Notes: generated by a model from the letters alone, not told the origin. Shown: positions 35,030 through 43,888, counted from the first letter of the stretch. The stretch: DNA of 60,955 nucleotides from Candidatus Krumholzibacteriota bacterium (GCA_030609325.1 JAUWCL010000019.1:1-60955), one strand, 5' to 3'. Translations and numbers: made by a program.

Positions 35030-35662
35030 TCATACCTCCCTTGCGCCAACTCCGAAGACTTGTTGTATCAACCTTTCTATCACAGACCGCTTCTTGCCGT
35101 CAGTGCAGCACGGCAGTATGTACCTCAGGCCCGAATCGACGGTGATGAAAGTCGTCAACAGCATGGCGACAAATATCACCCAGTGATTTTCCGGTATCGT
35201 ACCCGGGTATAGATAAATATAAAAGATCAGCGAACCACCCACAATACATTGTACGACGGTCTTGACCTTACCGAGCGGGCTCGCGGGAACGAGCGTTCCG
35301 GACCTCTCGTGGACCCTCCAGCGGTATATCGTTATGACCAGTTCCCTGGCGAGGATCACGCATACGAAGAATGAGAACCATGGAGACCTCAACTCGAGGG
35401 CCAGCGCGATGAAGAGAACGGTGATCATCACCTTGTCGGCAAATGGGTCGAGATGGGCGCCAAGACTCGTCGTCTGGTGGAACTTCCTCGCGTACCATCC
35501 GTCGAAATAATCGAGGAGCATGGCTACGAGCAGAAGCGAGGCGGCAACCGCCCTTCGGCCGTTTCCTGAGATCAGCAGAAACGCCGCTGCTAACGCCATC
35601 AGCATCCTGAGCACCGTCAGGACGTTTGGCACCGTGATATCCCTGCGTTCGATCCTTCTCAT
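35030..35662 (-). CDS. pgsA: CDP-diacylglycerol-glycerol-3-phosphate 3-phosphatidyltransferase
   Basis: The 210-residue inner-membrane enzyme makes phosphatidylglycerol-phosphate from CDP-diacylglycerol and glycerol-3-phosphate. The CDP-alcohol phosphatidyltransferase motif D(x2)DG(x2)AR(x8)G(x3)D(x3)D is complete: DYFDGWYAR, then G and LDPFADK (about 51-77). It begins RRDITVPNVLTVLRML, as in PgsA, and has about four to six membrane spans. The C-terminus (IERLIQQVFGVGAREV) extends past the family core. It heads a three-gene run with the nitroreductase and a small exported protein. Confidence 0.9.
   Translation of the reverse strand: MRRIERRDITVPNVLTVLRMLMALAAAFLLISGNGRRAVAASLLLVAMLLDYFDGWYARKFHQTTSLGAHLDPFADKVMITVLFIALALELRSPWFSFFVCVILARELVITIYRWRVHERSGTLVPASPLGKVKTVVQCIVGGSLIFYIYLYPGTIPENHWVIFVAMLLTTFITVDSGLRYILPCCTDGKKRSVIERLIQQVFGVGAREV
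35035..35040 (-). promoter_or_regulatory. Ribosome-binding site that points to the CTG start
   Basis: GGGAGG at 35040-35035, six bases upstream of CTG 35028-35026 and overlapping the last codons of pgsA. It decides the start of the nitroreductase. Confidence 0.6.
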
Positions 35663-35683
35663 GAAATCAGCCGCCGTGGTCTC

Positions 35684-35712
35684 TTGCCATCATCCTCTCG
35701 AAATAATATACT
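35684..35712 (+). promoter_or_regulatory. Candidate promoter of the TonB-like gene
   Basis: TTGCCA (35684-35689), a 17-base spacer and TATACT (35707-35712), about 27 bases before the first ATG at 35739. Confidence 0.5.
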
Positions 35713-35738
35713 AATGCAGGTGAGAATGATAACTGAAA

Positions 35739-36434
35739 ATGGGATTCTCCCGAAAAGACGGCTATATGTCCAGTTCTGACACAACTGCATCTTCCCGTAG
35801 AAAGAGATCCTTCCGCAGTCACGACAGGAGCAGAAAGGCCTGGCTTCTGATCATCGTTGCCACCCTGCTCGTGCACCTCGCCGTCTTCGTTTTCTTCAAA
35901 CTCGAATATCTCGAGGTCTTCCGGACGAAGCTGCCAGGCAAGAAAGGAACATCCGATTTCGTTTATATGAACAGGCCGTTCTCCCTCATCCCCTACCCCG
36001 ATTTTCCCCAGGCCGTCATCGTCGAGAAGCAGCCCTCGGACACGGAAGAGAAGGACCGCGAGAGATCGTTGATCGACGAGCTAGGCGAGCCCTCACTGAC
36101 GATCGATCCGATACAGAGCGGTGGCAGGAGCGGCGGAAGTGACGGAAGGCCCGGACCAAGACTTACCACGGTTGAGCCAAAACCGATAAACATCTCACTC
36201 CCAACCATCCCCGACGATATCAACGGGGAGATCAGTGGAGGAGTCGAGCTGCTTCTCTTCGTCAATGTACAGGGAGAAGTCGAGGAGATCAGGCTGGCAA
36301 GGGGGATGCGGCAGAAATCGCTCAACAGGACCGCCATCGAGGCCGTACGCAGCTACAAGTTCATTCCGGGCGAAATAAAAGGCGTACCCACGGCGATGTG
36401 GGTACGCGTAACGATCGGATTCAGGCCGAGATGA
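35739..36434 (+). CDS. TonB-like energy-transducing protein
   Basis: The 231-residue protein has a basic cytoplasmic N-terminus, one membrane span (about 45-62, AWLLIIVATLLVHLAVFVFF), a periplasmic linker rich in charged residues, Gly and Pro, and a C-terminal TonB domain: GGVELLLFVNVQGEVEEIRL, then SLNRTAIEAVRSYKFIPG. It would couple the proton-motive force to outer-membrane transporters. No exbB, exbD or receptor gene lies beside it. The start may instead be ATG 35766; neither has a good ribosome site. Confidence 0.82.
   Translation: MGFSRKDGYMSSSDTTASSRRKRSFRSHDRSRKAWLLIIVATLLVHLAVFVFFKLEYLEVFRTKLPGKKGTSDFVYMNRPFSLIPYPDFPQAVIVEKQPSDTEEKDRERSLIDELGEPSLTIDPIQSGGRSGGSDGRPGPRLTTVEPKPINISLPTIPDDINGEISGGVELLLFVNVQGEVEEIRLARGMRQKSLNRTAIEAVRSYKFIPGEIKGVPTAMWVRVTIGFRPR
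36382..36407. repeat. 10-bp perfect inverted repeat inside the 3' end of the TonB-like gene
   Basis: GCGTACCCAC (36382-36391), loop GGCGAT, then GTGGGTACGC (36398-36407). It is inside the coding sequence, 27 bases before the stop, and lacks a T-run; it may act as an RNA 3' structure between convergent genes. Confidence 0.4.
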
Positions 36435-36452
36435 TCCGGCAGAGTATTCTAC

Positions 36453-37229
36453 CTACCAGACCTCTCTCTGGGAGTAGACGTCGAATATCCTCAGCGAATA
36501 GTCGGAGAATTCGCCTATCACCTCGGGAATGCCGTCGTTATTGAGGTCGAACGTGCTGATCCGCTCGCCGAACGGCTTGTCCCATTCGAGGTCTATCACA
36601 TAGAACTTGCTGTCGATTATAATTCCCGTGTTGAGGATTATCTCCTTCTGCTCATCCTTGTCGACGTTGGCGACTATGAGTTCGGTCGCCGTGAACTTCC
36701 TCTCGCTGATCCACTGCCTGCTCTTGTCGATCGAATCTATGATGTAGAGCGTGCCGTTTGCCAGGACGATGAACTCCACCTGGGGATCGAGGTCTACGTT
36801 CTCGATGGCGAATGCCTCTATACTCGTGAAATCGTCCTCGATGTTTTCCCAGGTATTGGTATAGTCGTCGAGATTGTAAATCAGGATGCGTCCCGCCACG
36901 GTCGCTATCACGAGTTCGAGGACCCCGTCCTGTTCGATGTCGAGGATATCATAACTTTTTACCTTGGCCCCGAGGTTCGTGATCTCGAATTCCCTCTTCC
37001 ATCCCCTGTTCGTGGCACGCTCTATGTAGATCTTGCCGTAGACGTCAACGTAGATCAGCCCCCATGCGTTCCCGTTGTCGAGTGAGACCACCCTTGCGAA
37101 CGGGAAACGGCCGAAGGCGTCCTGCAGATCGTAGGGATCGACCTGCGCGGCGGCACGCCCGGGACCGCATGTGACGAACGTCATGAGCAGCAGCCACATC
37201 GCCAGAGCGCAGATTGCCGTATTTTTCAT
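36453..37229 (-). CDS. Exported FG-GAP/VCBS-like repeat protein
   Basis: This 258-residue protein has a signal peptide (about 1-29) and a mature part made of repeated blades with aspartate-rich loops: DILDIEQDGVLELVIATV, ENVDLDPQVEFIVLAN, ANVDKDEQKEIILNTG and DLNNDGIPEVIGEF. This pattern (DxDxDGxxE) is that of integrin-like FG-GAP/VCBS propellers that bind calcium. AAGGAG lies 7 bases before ATG 37229. It follows the gamma-glutamyltransferase gene by 22 bases on the same strand and is probably co-transcribed. Role unknown. Confidence 0.7.
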   Translation of the reverse strand: MKNTAICALAMWLLLMTFVTCGPGRAAAQVDPYDLQDAFGRFPFARVVSLDNGNAWGLIYVDVYGKIYIERATNRGWKREFEITNLGAKVKSYDILDIEQDGVLELVIATVAGRILIYNLDDYTNTWENIEDDFTSIEAFAIENVDLDPQVEFIVLANGTLYIIDSIDKSRQWISERKFTATELIVANVDKDEQKEIILNTGIIIDSKFYVIDLEWDKPFGERISTFDLNNDGIPEVIGEFSDYSLRIFDVYSQREVW

Positions 37230-37251
37230 CGTCAGTCTCCTTCCTCTCCTG

Positions 37252-38973
37252 TTATTGCCTGTCATTCTTCCCTGTTCCCCGGGAGAGCCCGCCCCTTCTC
37301 GGATCGGAGATGCCCACCAGTGACGCTCCGTCCTTCATGATGAGCTGCACGTCCCCGATAAGGGAGCGCTGTCTCAGTTCGTGCCCCTTCCTCTCCAGCC
37401 CCACCCTCTCATCAGCCGTGAAGGCGTTTTCCTCGTGGTAGACGAGATCGGGGCCCCACTGGTGATGATACCTCGGAGCGGACACCGCTTCCAGAGGTTC
37501 CATCCCGAAATCGATGATATTCATCATCACCTGCGCGACAGTCGTGATTATCGTCGATCCGCCGGGTGTACCCAGCACCAGCCAGGTCTCGCCGCCCCTG
37601 ACAACGATCGTCGGCGTCATGGAGCTGAGCATCCTCTTTCCCGGCTCTACCGCGTTTGCTTCCCCTCCCGTCAGCCCGTACATGTTCGGGACACCCGGCT
37701 TGACGGAGAAATCGTCCATCTCGTTGTTCATCAGGAAACCGGCTCCCTCGACGACAACGTACGATCCGTACGATCCGTTGAGCGTCGTAGTCACCGCCAC
37801 CGCGTTCCCGCCGACGTCGACTACCGAGTAATGCGTCGTCTCCTCTCTCTCCGGCGCATGACTGCCGCCTGCATCCAGTTCGATGGAGTGTGTCGCCCGT
37901 GTCTTTATGTTCTTTCTCAAGTCATCAGCATAATCTTTTGATATCAAGCTCTCTACAGGAATATCAACAAAATCTGTGTCGCCGAGCCAGCGAGCCCTGT
38001 CGGCATACGCCCTTCTCTCGGCCTCGACGACAAGATGGATCTCCTCGATGTCCCTCACCCCACCCATCTCGTAACCTTCGATAATGTTCAGTATCTCCAG
38101 CAGTACGATGCCGCCGGAGCTCGGCGGCGGCGCGGATATGATATCGAATCCCCTGTAACTCCCTTTCACCGGCTCCCGCTTGACAGCCTCGTACGAAGCC
38201 AGGTCCTCCTCCGTGATCAGGCCGCCCCCTCTCCCCATCTCCGCCGCAATGAGCCCTGCTGTCCTTCCCGAGTAGAAACCGTCCGGGCCCTCTTCCGCTA
38301 TCGCTTCGAGGGTACGGGCAAGATCGGGCTGCACGAGGATATCGCCTGCATCGAATGGCCTTCCTTTCCCGTCGAAGAACTTCGAGAGGCCTGGCCACTT
38401 CTCCAGGTGTACGTACAGCTTCTCGAGCGATGCTGCCAGACGGGGGCCTGCCGGGAATCCCTTCTCTGCCAGTTCGACCGCTGGAGCGACCAGTCCCTTC
38501 CATTCGGCAGATCCATACATCTGGTGAGCCTTCCAGAAGCCTGCAACCGTCCCCGGAACTCCCGAGGCGAGATGGCCGCGGACGCTGAGATCCTCGATGA
38601 CATCGCCCTCCCGATCGAGGTACATGTCCCTGTGCGCCCCCATCGGAGCCTTTTCCCTGAAATCGATGAAGGAGGTCTCTCCCTCCGCCAGGCGCACGAG
38701 CATGAATCCACCGCCTCCGAGGTTGCCGGCGGCGGGATAGCTCACTGCAAGTACGAACCCGACTGCGATCGCCGCGTCGACGGCGTTTCCGCCCGCTTCC
38801 AGCACACGGATACCGGCTGCCGTCGCTTCCGGGCATGCCGATGCGACCATCCCGCCTTTCGACCGGGCGCTCCACTCCGTCGCGTGCGCGCTCGAGGGCC
38901 CGCCCGCCGCAGCGATGATGACGATTACAGGGGAGATCGCCGCAAACAGGGTTCTGTACATTCTGCGGGGCAT
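37252..38973 (-). CDS. ggt: Gamma-glutamyltransferase
   Basis: The 573-residue periplasmic N-terminal nucleophile hydrolase transfers or hydrolyses gamma-glutamyl groups, for example of glutathione. A signal sequence comes first, then GGMVASACPEATAAG, GGNAVDAAIAVGFVLAVS, GGGGFMLVRL and the autoprocessing site EETTHYSVVD, in which Thr380 becomes the new N-terminus and nucleophile. The small subunit has NNEMDDFS, RMLSSMTPTIV and LGTPGGSTIITTV. The start is likely ATG 38973 (ATG 38961 is possible). A promoter lies at 39030-39058. Confidence 0.93.
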   Translation of the reverse strand: MPRRMYRTLFAAISPVIVIIAAAGGPSSAHATEWSARSKGGMVASACPEATAAGIRVLEAGGNAVDAAIAVGFVLAVSYPAAGNLGGGGFMLVRLAEGETSFIDFREKAPMGAHRDMYLDREGDVIEDLSVRGHLASGVPGTVAGFWKAHQMYGSAEWKGLVAPAVELAEKGFPAGPRLAASLEKLYVHLEKWPGLSKFFDGKGRPFDAGDILVQPDLARTLEAIAEEGPDGFYSGRTAGLIAAEMGRGGGLITEEDLASYEAVKREPVKGSYRGFDIISAPPPSSGGIVLLEILNIIEGYEMGGVRDIEEIHLVVEAERRAYADRARWLGDTDFVDIPVESLISKDYADDLRKNIKTRATHSIELDAGGSHAPEREETTHYSVVDVGGNAVAVTTTLNGSYGSYVVVEGAGFLMNNEMDDFSVKPGVPNMYGLTGGEANAVEPGKRMLSSMTPTIVVRGGETWLVLGTPGGSTIITTVAQVMMNIIDFGMEPLEAVSAPRYHHQWGPDLVYHEENAFTADERVGLERKGHELRQRSLIGDVQLIMKDGASLVGISDPRRGGLSRGTGKNDRQ

Positions 38974-39029
38974 CTGAAGCAATCCTGCGTCTGGTGCCTC
39001 GTATCTGTGAATCACACTACTTGAACACT

Positions 39030-39058
39030 ATTCTATCAGTCCGGTTCCTGTTTGTAAA
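39030..39058 (-). promoter_or_regulatory. Candidate promoter of ggt
   Basis: On the minus strand TTTACA (39058-39053), a 17-base spacer and TAGAAT (39035-39030). The 14-base block TTTCGATGTTTACA around the -35 box is identical to one in the ychF promoter at 43860-43888, with the same spacing and -10 box. Confidence 0.6.
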
Positions 39059-39098
39059 CATCGAAAAGATATCGGATTAACAAGCCGTATCGATACCG

Positions 39099-39128
39099 TT
39101 GACCAACGGAGGGGATCTCCCGTATAAT
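39099..39128 (+). promoter_or_regulatory. Candidate promoter of the propeller-transglutaminase gene
   Basis: TTGACC (39099-39104), an 18-base spacer and a perfect TATAAT (39123-39128), about 52 bases before the ATG at 39181. It is divergent from the ggt promoter. Confidence 0.6.
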
Positions 39129-39180
39129 TAGAGGACTCGAAAGTAAACCTCTTACCCTTCCATCCGCTGGAGGAACCGAA

Positions 39181-40815
39181 ATGAGAAGATCGCTGCCCGT
39201 CATCGCCGCCATGCTGACCTTATTCTGCGCCGCCGCCTTCGCCGCGCCTGGAGACATCGAGAAAAAGACCCCCCTGCCCTTCGGGCATCCGACGGGCGTC
39301 GCATGGACAGGCAGCACACTGTGGATTGCGGACAGGAGGACTGATCTGTTCTACGAGCTCGATCCTGGTTCCGGAAACGTTCTGCGCGAGATCGAATCAC
39401 CGGGGTGGTTTCCCTCCGGTCTTGCATGGGACGGCTCCCTCCTGTGGAGCACCGACCCGGGATCAGGTGCGATCTACGCAACCGATCCCGGGACCGGCCA
39501 TACTATAAGAACTCTCGAATCTCCCACTCCCAGCCCGACGGGAATCGCCTGGGATGGAGACGCCCTCTGGATCTGCGACAACAGGACCGACAGGATTCTC
39601 AATATCGACCCTGCCGACGGGACGACGATCGTCTCTTTTCGCGCTCCCGCCACCGACCCGCGCTCGATCGTATTCGGGAACGGATACCTCTGGTGCTCCG
39701 ACCGTGTCAGGGACTGTATATACATGATCGATCCAGCCAGCGGGATGGTCGTGCAGATACTCGACGCTCCCGGGCCGTTCACCTGGGGGCTCGCCTGGAA
39801 GGACGGCTTTCTTCTCAACGCCGACTACCAGGACGACGTCCTGTACAGGATAGTGACGCTCGACGACGAGCTCTACAGGACGAGCGATCCGAGAAAGGCC
39901 GTCGTCGATTTTACTACAGAGGCTGTCGCGACAGGCACTGGCAGTATCGAGAAGCTCGATGTATTCTACGCCGTTCCTTCCGACAGGCCCGGGCAGAAGA
40001 TCCTCGCCGATCTGACCTACCGGCCCGAGCCGGTCATGAAGAAAGACCGCTGGGACCAGAAGATCGCCGCGTTCTCCTTCGAGGGACTCGAACCCGGCGA
40101 GTCGGTCGAGGTGACGATGAAGGCCGCCGTCGAGGCATCTGCTATAAGGTATTTCATCAGGCCCGACAGGGTCGGGAAAAAGATCCCGAAGGATATCAGG
40201 AAGAAGTACCTTGCCGACGACATCAAATACGACATCACCCATCCCTACATCCGGGGAATCGTCAAGGACGTTGTCGGCGACGAAAAGAACCTCTACTGGA
40301 AGGCGAGAAAACTCTATCAGTACCTCATTGCGAATATGGAGTACAAGCTCGCCGGCGGCTGGAATACCGCCCCTACCATACTCGAGCGCAGGAACGGTTC
40401 GTGCTCCGAGTATGCCTTCTCGCTCATCGCCCTCTGCAGGGCTGCGGGAGTGCCTGCGAGATACGTCGGCTCCCTCGTTGTAAGGGGCGACGACGCGAGC
40501 TACGACGACGTCTTCCACAGGTGGAACGAGATCTACCTTCCCGGCTACGGCTGGGTGCCGGTCGACGCCAGCGCAGGCGACAGGGATCTTCCTGCAGATC
40601 AGGGCGCCGCCTTCGGAGGAATATCGAACAGGTTCCTTATCACGACAGAGGGGGCGGGAGGGTCGGAATATCTCGGATGGAGCTACAACCACGAGAACAG
40701 GTGGGTGTCTTCGGGGAAATGCACTGTCAGGATGGAGAGCATAGCCGAGTGGGAACCTCTCGAGGACACGAGCGAGGATATGCTGATCCGCAAGTTGAGA
40801 TGCGGGGACGACTGA
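39181..40815 (+). CDS. Exported beta-propeller + transglutaminase-like protein
   Basis: The 544-residue protein has a signal peptide (1-22), then about five to six short propeller units (GVAWTGSTLWIADRRTDLFYELDP, GLAWDGSLLWSTDPGSG and similar), a linker beta domain (about 240-330) and a C-terminal transglutaminase-like domain (about 375-475). The catalytic triad is visible: Cys in NGSCSEYAFSLIALCRAAGVP, His in DVFHRWNEIYLP and Asp in GWVPVDAS. It may act as a cysteine protease or crosslinker in the periplasm. GGAGG lies 7 bases before the ATG. The propeller-transglutaminase fusion is unusual. Confidence 0.83.
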   Translation: MRRSLPVIAAMLTLFCAAAFAAPGDIEKKTPLPFGHPTGVAWTGSTLWIADRRTDLFYELDPGSGNVLREIESPGWFPSGLAWDGSLLWSTDPGSGAIYATDPGTGHTIRTLESPTPSPTGIAWDGDALWICDNRTDRILNIDPADGTTIVSFRAPATDPRSIVFGNGYLWCSDRVRDCIYMIDPASGMVVQILDAPGPFTWGLAWKDGFLLNADYQDDVLYRIVTLDDELYRTSDPRKAVVDFTTEAVATGTGSIEKLDVFYAVPSDRPGQKILADLTYRPEPVMKKDRWDQKIAAFSFEGLEPGESVEVTMKAAVEASAIRYFIRPDRVGKKIPKDIRKKYLADDIKYDITHPYIRGIVKDVVGDEKNLYWKARKLYQYLIANMEYKLAGGWNTAPTILERRNGSCSEYAFSLIALCRAAGVPARYVGSLVVRGDDASYDDVFHRWNEIYLPGYGWVPVDASAGDRDLPADQGAAFGGISNRFLITTEGAGGSEYLGWSYNHENRWVSSGKCTVRMESIAEWEPLEDTSEDMLIRKLRCGDD

Positions 40816-42267
40816 TCAGCCCTTGATGCAGATCATCGGCCGCAGGCGTGCCACGCGCCTGCTTATCCCTGCGCCCTCCATGATCGCCACGACCCGCTCT
40901 ACGTCCTTGTAGGCGCCGGGAGCCTCTTCCGCGGCGCCCTTCCTGCTGCGGGTCCGCACGATGATTCCCGAGCCGGCCAGATCTCTTATCACGTCCTCGC
41001 CGCGGTATTCCTTCAGCGCCTTCTTCCGCGACTTCATCCGCCCCGCTCCGTGTACGGCGCTGCCGAACGTCTCCGCCATACCCAGTTCGGTACCGACCAG
41101 GATGAACGACGAGGTACCCATAGTCCCTCCGACCAGCACCGGCTGTCCGACCCTGCGGTACCTCACCGGCACCTCATCCCGCCCGGCGGCGAACGCTCTT
41201 GTCGCCCCCTTCCTGTGGACGAGCAGATTCCGCCTGCCTTCGTCAGTATCGTGGGTCTCGAGCTTGAGGTTATTGTGACCGACTTCGTAGAGCGTCCTGA
41301 TCTGCCCGTCGTCGAGACGAAAGAGTCTTTTAAAGGCGTCTCGCACCAGGCCCGATATCGCCTGTCTGTTCGCGAAGGCGCAGTTGATCCCCGCCCTCAC
41401 CGCGGCGATATACTGCTTTCCCTCCGGGCTGTTTATCGGCGCTGCCATAAGTTCGCTCTCGGCGACCGGTATCCCGTATTTCACTGAAGCCTTTCTCAGG
41501 ACGCTCTGGTAGTCCGTCCCTATCTGGTGGCCGAGCGCCCGGCTCCCCGTGTGAATGCTCACTACGATCCCGCCGGGAAGGAGCCCGAACGCGGAAGCGG
41601 CCTCTTCGTCGAATATCTCTTCTACGTACTGCACCTCGAGGTAATGGTTCCCCGAGCCGAGCGTCCCTACCTGCTTAAGCTGCCGCTCCTTCGCTCTCGG
41701 GCTGACAACGGACGGATCGGCGCCGGCGACAGTCCCTCCCTCCTCGATATACTCGAGATCCTCCTCCACCCCGTATCCCCTCTCCAGGACGAAGGACGCG
41801 CCCTCGACGAGGACCCTGTCGATCTCGCGGACGGAGAGCCTGAGAGTCCCCGTCGAACCGATTCCGGCGGGAACGGAATTGAAGAGTTCCTCGGCGACCC
41901 TTTCGCTATTGAGCTCGATACGTTCCTTCGTGACGTCGATGACCATCGACCGCACGCCGCAATTGATATCGAAACCGACTCCGGCGATGGAGACCACTCC
42001 CTCGCCCGTATCGAACGCTCCCACTCCTCCTATGGGAAATCCGTAGCCTGGATGGATATCGGCCATTGCCATCGACGCGCCGACGATTCCGGGAAGGCAT
42101 GCGACGTTTCGTACCTGGGCGAGTGCGTCCCACTGCTTCGTCCTGCTCTCCTTCAGCAGGAATCTCATCGATTCGTCGTCCGCGTAGATTCGTCCTGGAA
42201 CAAGCATCCTGCCCGAGCGGGGAATCTCCCAGAGGAATTCGCCGATCTTCTCGACTTCTACCTTCAA
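40816..42267 (-). CDS. rtcB: RtcB RNA-splicing ligase
   Basis: This 483-residue GTP- and Mn2+-dependent ligase joins RNA 3'-phosphate or 2',3'-cyclic phosphate ends to 5'-OH ends. Metal ligands are seen in GVGFDINCGVR (Asp, Cys), LGSGNHYLEV (His), SIHTGSRALG (His) and VGHNNLKLETH (His); the guanylated histidine lies in SAVHGAGRMKSRKKA. The length matches the family. It follows archease by 24 bases, the usual partner that helps its turnover. Confidence 0.96.
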   Translation of the reverse strand: MKVEVEKIGEFLWEIPRSGRMLVPGRIYADDESMRFLLKESRTKQWDALAQVRNVACLPGIVGASMAMADIHPGYGFPIGGVGAFDTGEGVVSIAGVGFDINCGVRSMVIDVTKERIELNSERVAEELFNSVPAGIGSTGTLRLSVREIDRVLVEGASFVLERGYGVEEDLEYIEEGGTVAGADPSVVSPRAKERQLKQVGTLGSGNHYLEVQYVEEIFDEEAASAFGLLPGGIVVSIHTGSRALGHQIGTDYQSVLRKASVKYGIPVAESELMAAPINSPEGKQYIAAVRAGINCAFANRQAISGLVRDAFKRLFRLDDGQIRTLYEVGHNNLKLETHDTDEGRRNLLVHRKGATRAFAAGRDEVPVRYRRVGQPVLVGGTMGTSSFILVGTELGMAETFGSAVHGAGRMKSRKKALKEYRGEDVIRDLAGSGIIVRTRSRKGAAEEAPGAYKDVERVVAIMEGAGISRRVARLRPMICIKG

Positions 42268-42291
42268 TCTCCGCCGTCTTTCATATCCGGA

Positions 42292-42729
42292 TTACATATC
42301 CACGACGCAGCCGGCCACCCACCGGCCGTCACTGTCACGTTCGACCGAGGCCCCGTACCAGGTCGCCGCCTTGACCTCGGAGAGGAGGCGCTTCCGGCAT
42401 TTTCCGCGGGGGATGCCTCCGATCACGGCGTCGAGTTCCCAGTCTTCCCCACCGCCTTCGAGCCGTTCTATGCTTACCGATACAAAGGCCATATCCTCGA
42501 TATCTGCGAGCGAGAGGAGCTCGTTGAGAAATTCTATGAGGAGCCCGGTCAGATCCCTGCCGCCGATCGACAGCCTGTGATCGGTCTCGGCAGCCGCACC
42601 GATCCTGTCGACCATCAGTTCGAACATCGCGAGCGCCGTCTCCTCAAAGGCCTCGGCAGGGCTTCCCCCCCAGCCGCGGAGGCCCATGTCGGCTGTATGC
42701 TCGAGCGTCTCGTGTCCCCTGCCTGTCAT
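42292..42729 (-). CDS. Archease
   Basis: The 145-residue protein matches the archease family: HETLEHTADMGLRGWG at the N-terminus, AFEETALAMFELM, LLIEFLNELLSLADIEDM and the C-terminal EVKAATWYG. Archease accelerates guanylation and turnover of RtcB and binds Ca2+ through conserved acids (Asp14, Asp144 positions appear conserved). It lies between ychF (3 bases upstream) and rtcB. Confidence 0.93.
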   Translation of the reverse strand: MTGRGHETLEHTADMGLRGWGGSPAEAFEETALAMFELMVDRIGAAAETDHRLSIGGRDLTGLLIEFLNELLSLADIEDMAFVSVSIERLEGGGEDWELDAVIGGIPRGKCRKRLLSEVKAATWYGASVERDSDGRWVAGCVVDM

Positions 42730-42732
42730 GAG

Positions 42733-43806
42733 TCACCTGTTGAACATGAACTCGACGACGTCCCCGTCGCGGATCACGTATTCGTGCCCTTCGGTCCTGA
42801 GGTGGCCGTGATGCTGGACCTCGGCCTCGGAGCCGTACTCAACGAGATCGTCGTAGCTCATCACCCTGGCCCTGATGAATCCCTTCTCCATGTCTGTATG
42901 TATCCTGCCCGCCGCCTCTGGAGCCTTCGTCCCTGCCGGAATGGACCAGGCCTGCAGCTTCCTGTTTGCCGAGGTATAATATCTCACGAGCCCGAGAAGG
43001 CCGTGACATTTCTCCACCAGCCTGTCCCTGGCCTCGCCGGAGATTTCCATCTCCTCCATGAACTCAGCTCTATCCTCGTCCGGCAGTTCGGCAAGTTCCT
43101 TCTCGATCCTCGCCGATATCACGATCGAACACTCACGGCCGAGTTCTCCGAGTGCATCCTTGTATCCCTCTCCATCCTCGCCGGCGTTGAGCACGTAGAT
43201 CACCGTTTTCCCCGAGAGAAGCTGGAGCCTGTCGAAAAGATCCTCATTCCTGACGGAGACATCCTCTCTCGACACCCTTTCGCCTGACGCTGTTTTCTCC
43301 CTTATCCATTCGAGGAAGTCGAGGTCGCCGCGCTCCCCTTTCTTCAGCGCCCTCGACCTGACCTTCTCCTTCGAGATCCAGCTTTCTATTCTCTCGAGGT
43401 CGGAGAGAAAGAGCTCGGTCTCCACGATGGCGGCGTCCCTGAGGGGATCGACGTCTCCAAGTAGATGGCTCACGTCTGGATCCTCGAAACAGCGCAGGAC
43501 ATGCGCGAGGATCGTAGCCTCCCTGACATGATGGAGGAACTTGTTGCCCAACCCCTCGCCCCTGCTCGCTCCCTCGACGAGACCGGCGATGTCGACGTAA
43601 GTTATCGTAGAGGGTATCACTTCTTCCGGTCCGAGAAGCTCGGCCAGCCTGTCCAGTCGCGCATCCGGAACCTCGACTACCCCGCGATTGCATTCGATCG
43701 TGCAGAACGGATAGTTGGAGGCCTCCGCCCCGGCATGAGAGAGGGCGTTGAGAAGTGTAGATTTACCTACGTTCGGCAGGCCGATTATTCCTATGGTGAA
43801 TGCCAA
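42733..43806 (-). CDS. ychF: YchF/Obg-family ATPase
   Basis: The protein has 357 residues. The P-loop GLPNVGKST lies at the N-terminus, then [31 protein letters not shown] and [11 protein letters not shown] (the YchF-type G4 region, which favours ATP), a coiled coil and a C-terminal TGS domain ([25 protein letters not shown]). TTG at 43806 is the start: GGAGG is 7 bases upstream and the protein then begins [15 protein letters not shown], as the family does. The upstream in-frame ATG at 43854 gives an unmatched extension. YchF binds ribosomes and is redox-regulated in other bacteria. Confidence 0.92.
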   Translation of the reverse strand: MAFTIGIIGLPNVGKSTLLNALSHAGAEASNYPFCTIECNRGVVEVPDARLDRLAELLGPEEVIPSTITYVDIAGLVEGASRGEGLGNKFLHHVREATILAHVLRCFEDPDVSHLLGDVDPLRDAAIVETELFLSDLERIESWISKEKVRSRALKKGERGDLDFLEWIREKTASGERVSREDVSVRNEDLFDRLQLLSGKTVIYVLNAGEDGEGYKDALGELGRECSIVISARIEKELAELPDEDRAEFMEEMEISGEARDRLVEKCHGLLGLVRYYTSANRKLQAWSIPAGTKAPEAAGRIHTDMEKGFIRARVMSYDDLVEYGSEAEVQHHGHLRTEGHEYVIRDGDVVEFMFNR

Positions 43807-43859
43807 CGTGCACCTCCGTTCGCATGGATTGTCCTCGTGGAACCTCTCCGGCACTGATA

Positions 43860-43888
43860 ATTCTATGACAACGTATGCCGGGTGTAAA
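43860..43888 (-). promoter_or_regulatory. Candidate promoter of ychF-archease-rtcB
   Basis: On the minus strand TTTACA (43888-43883), a 17-base spacer and TAGAAT (43865-43860). The upstream block TTTCGATG is shared with the ggt promoter. Confidence 0.6.

Noticed and set aside
41527-43287. A 586-codon open frame on the plus strand opposite rtcB, archease and ychF
   Set aside because: It is antisense to three clearly identified genes, has no recognisable motif, and results from G+C-rich codon bias. The same holds for 19247-20674 opposite mvhA and 11454-12200 opposite the barrel protein.
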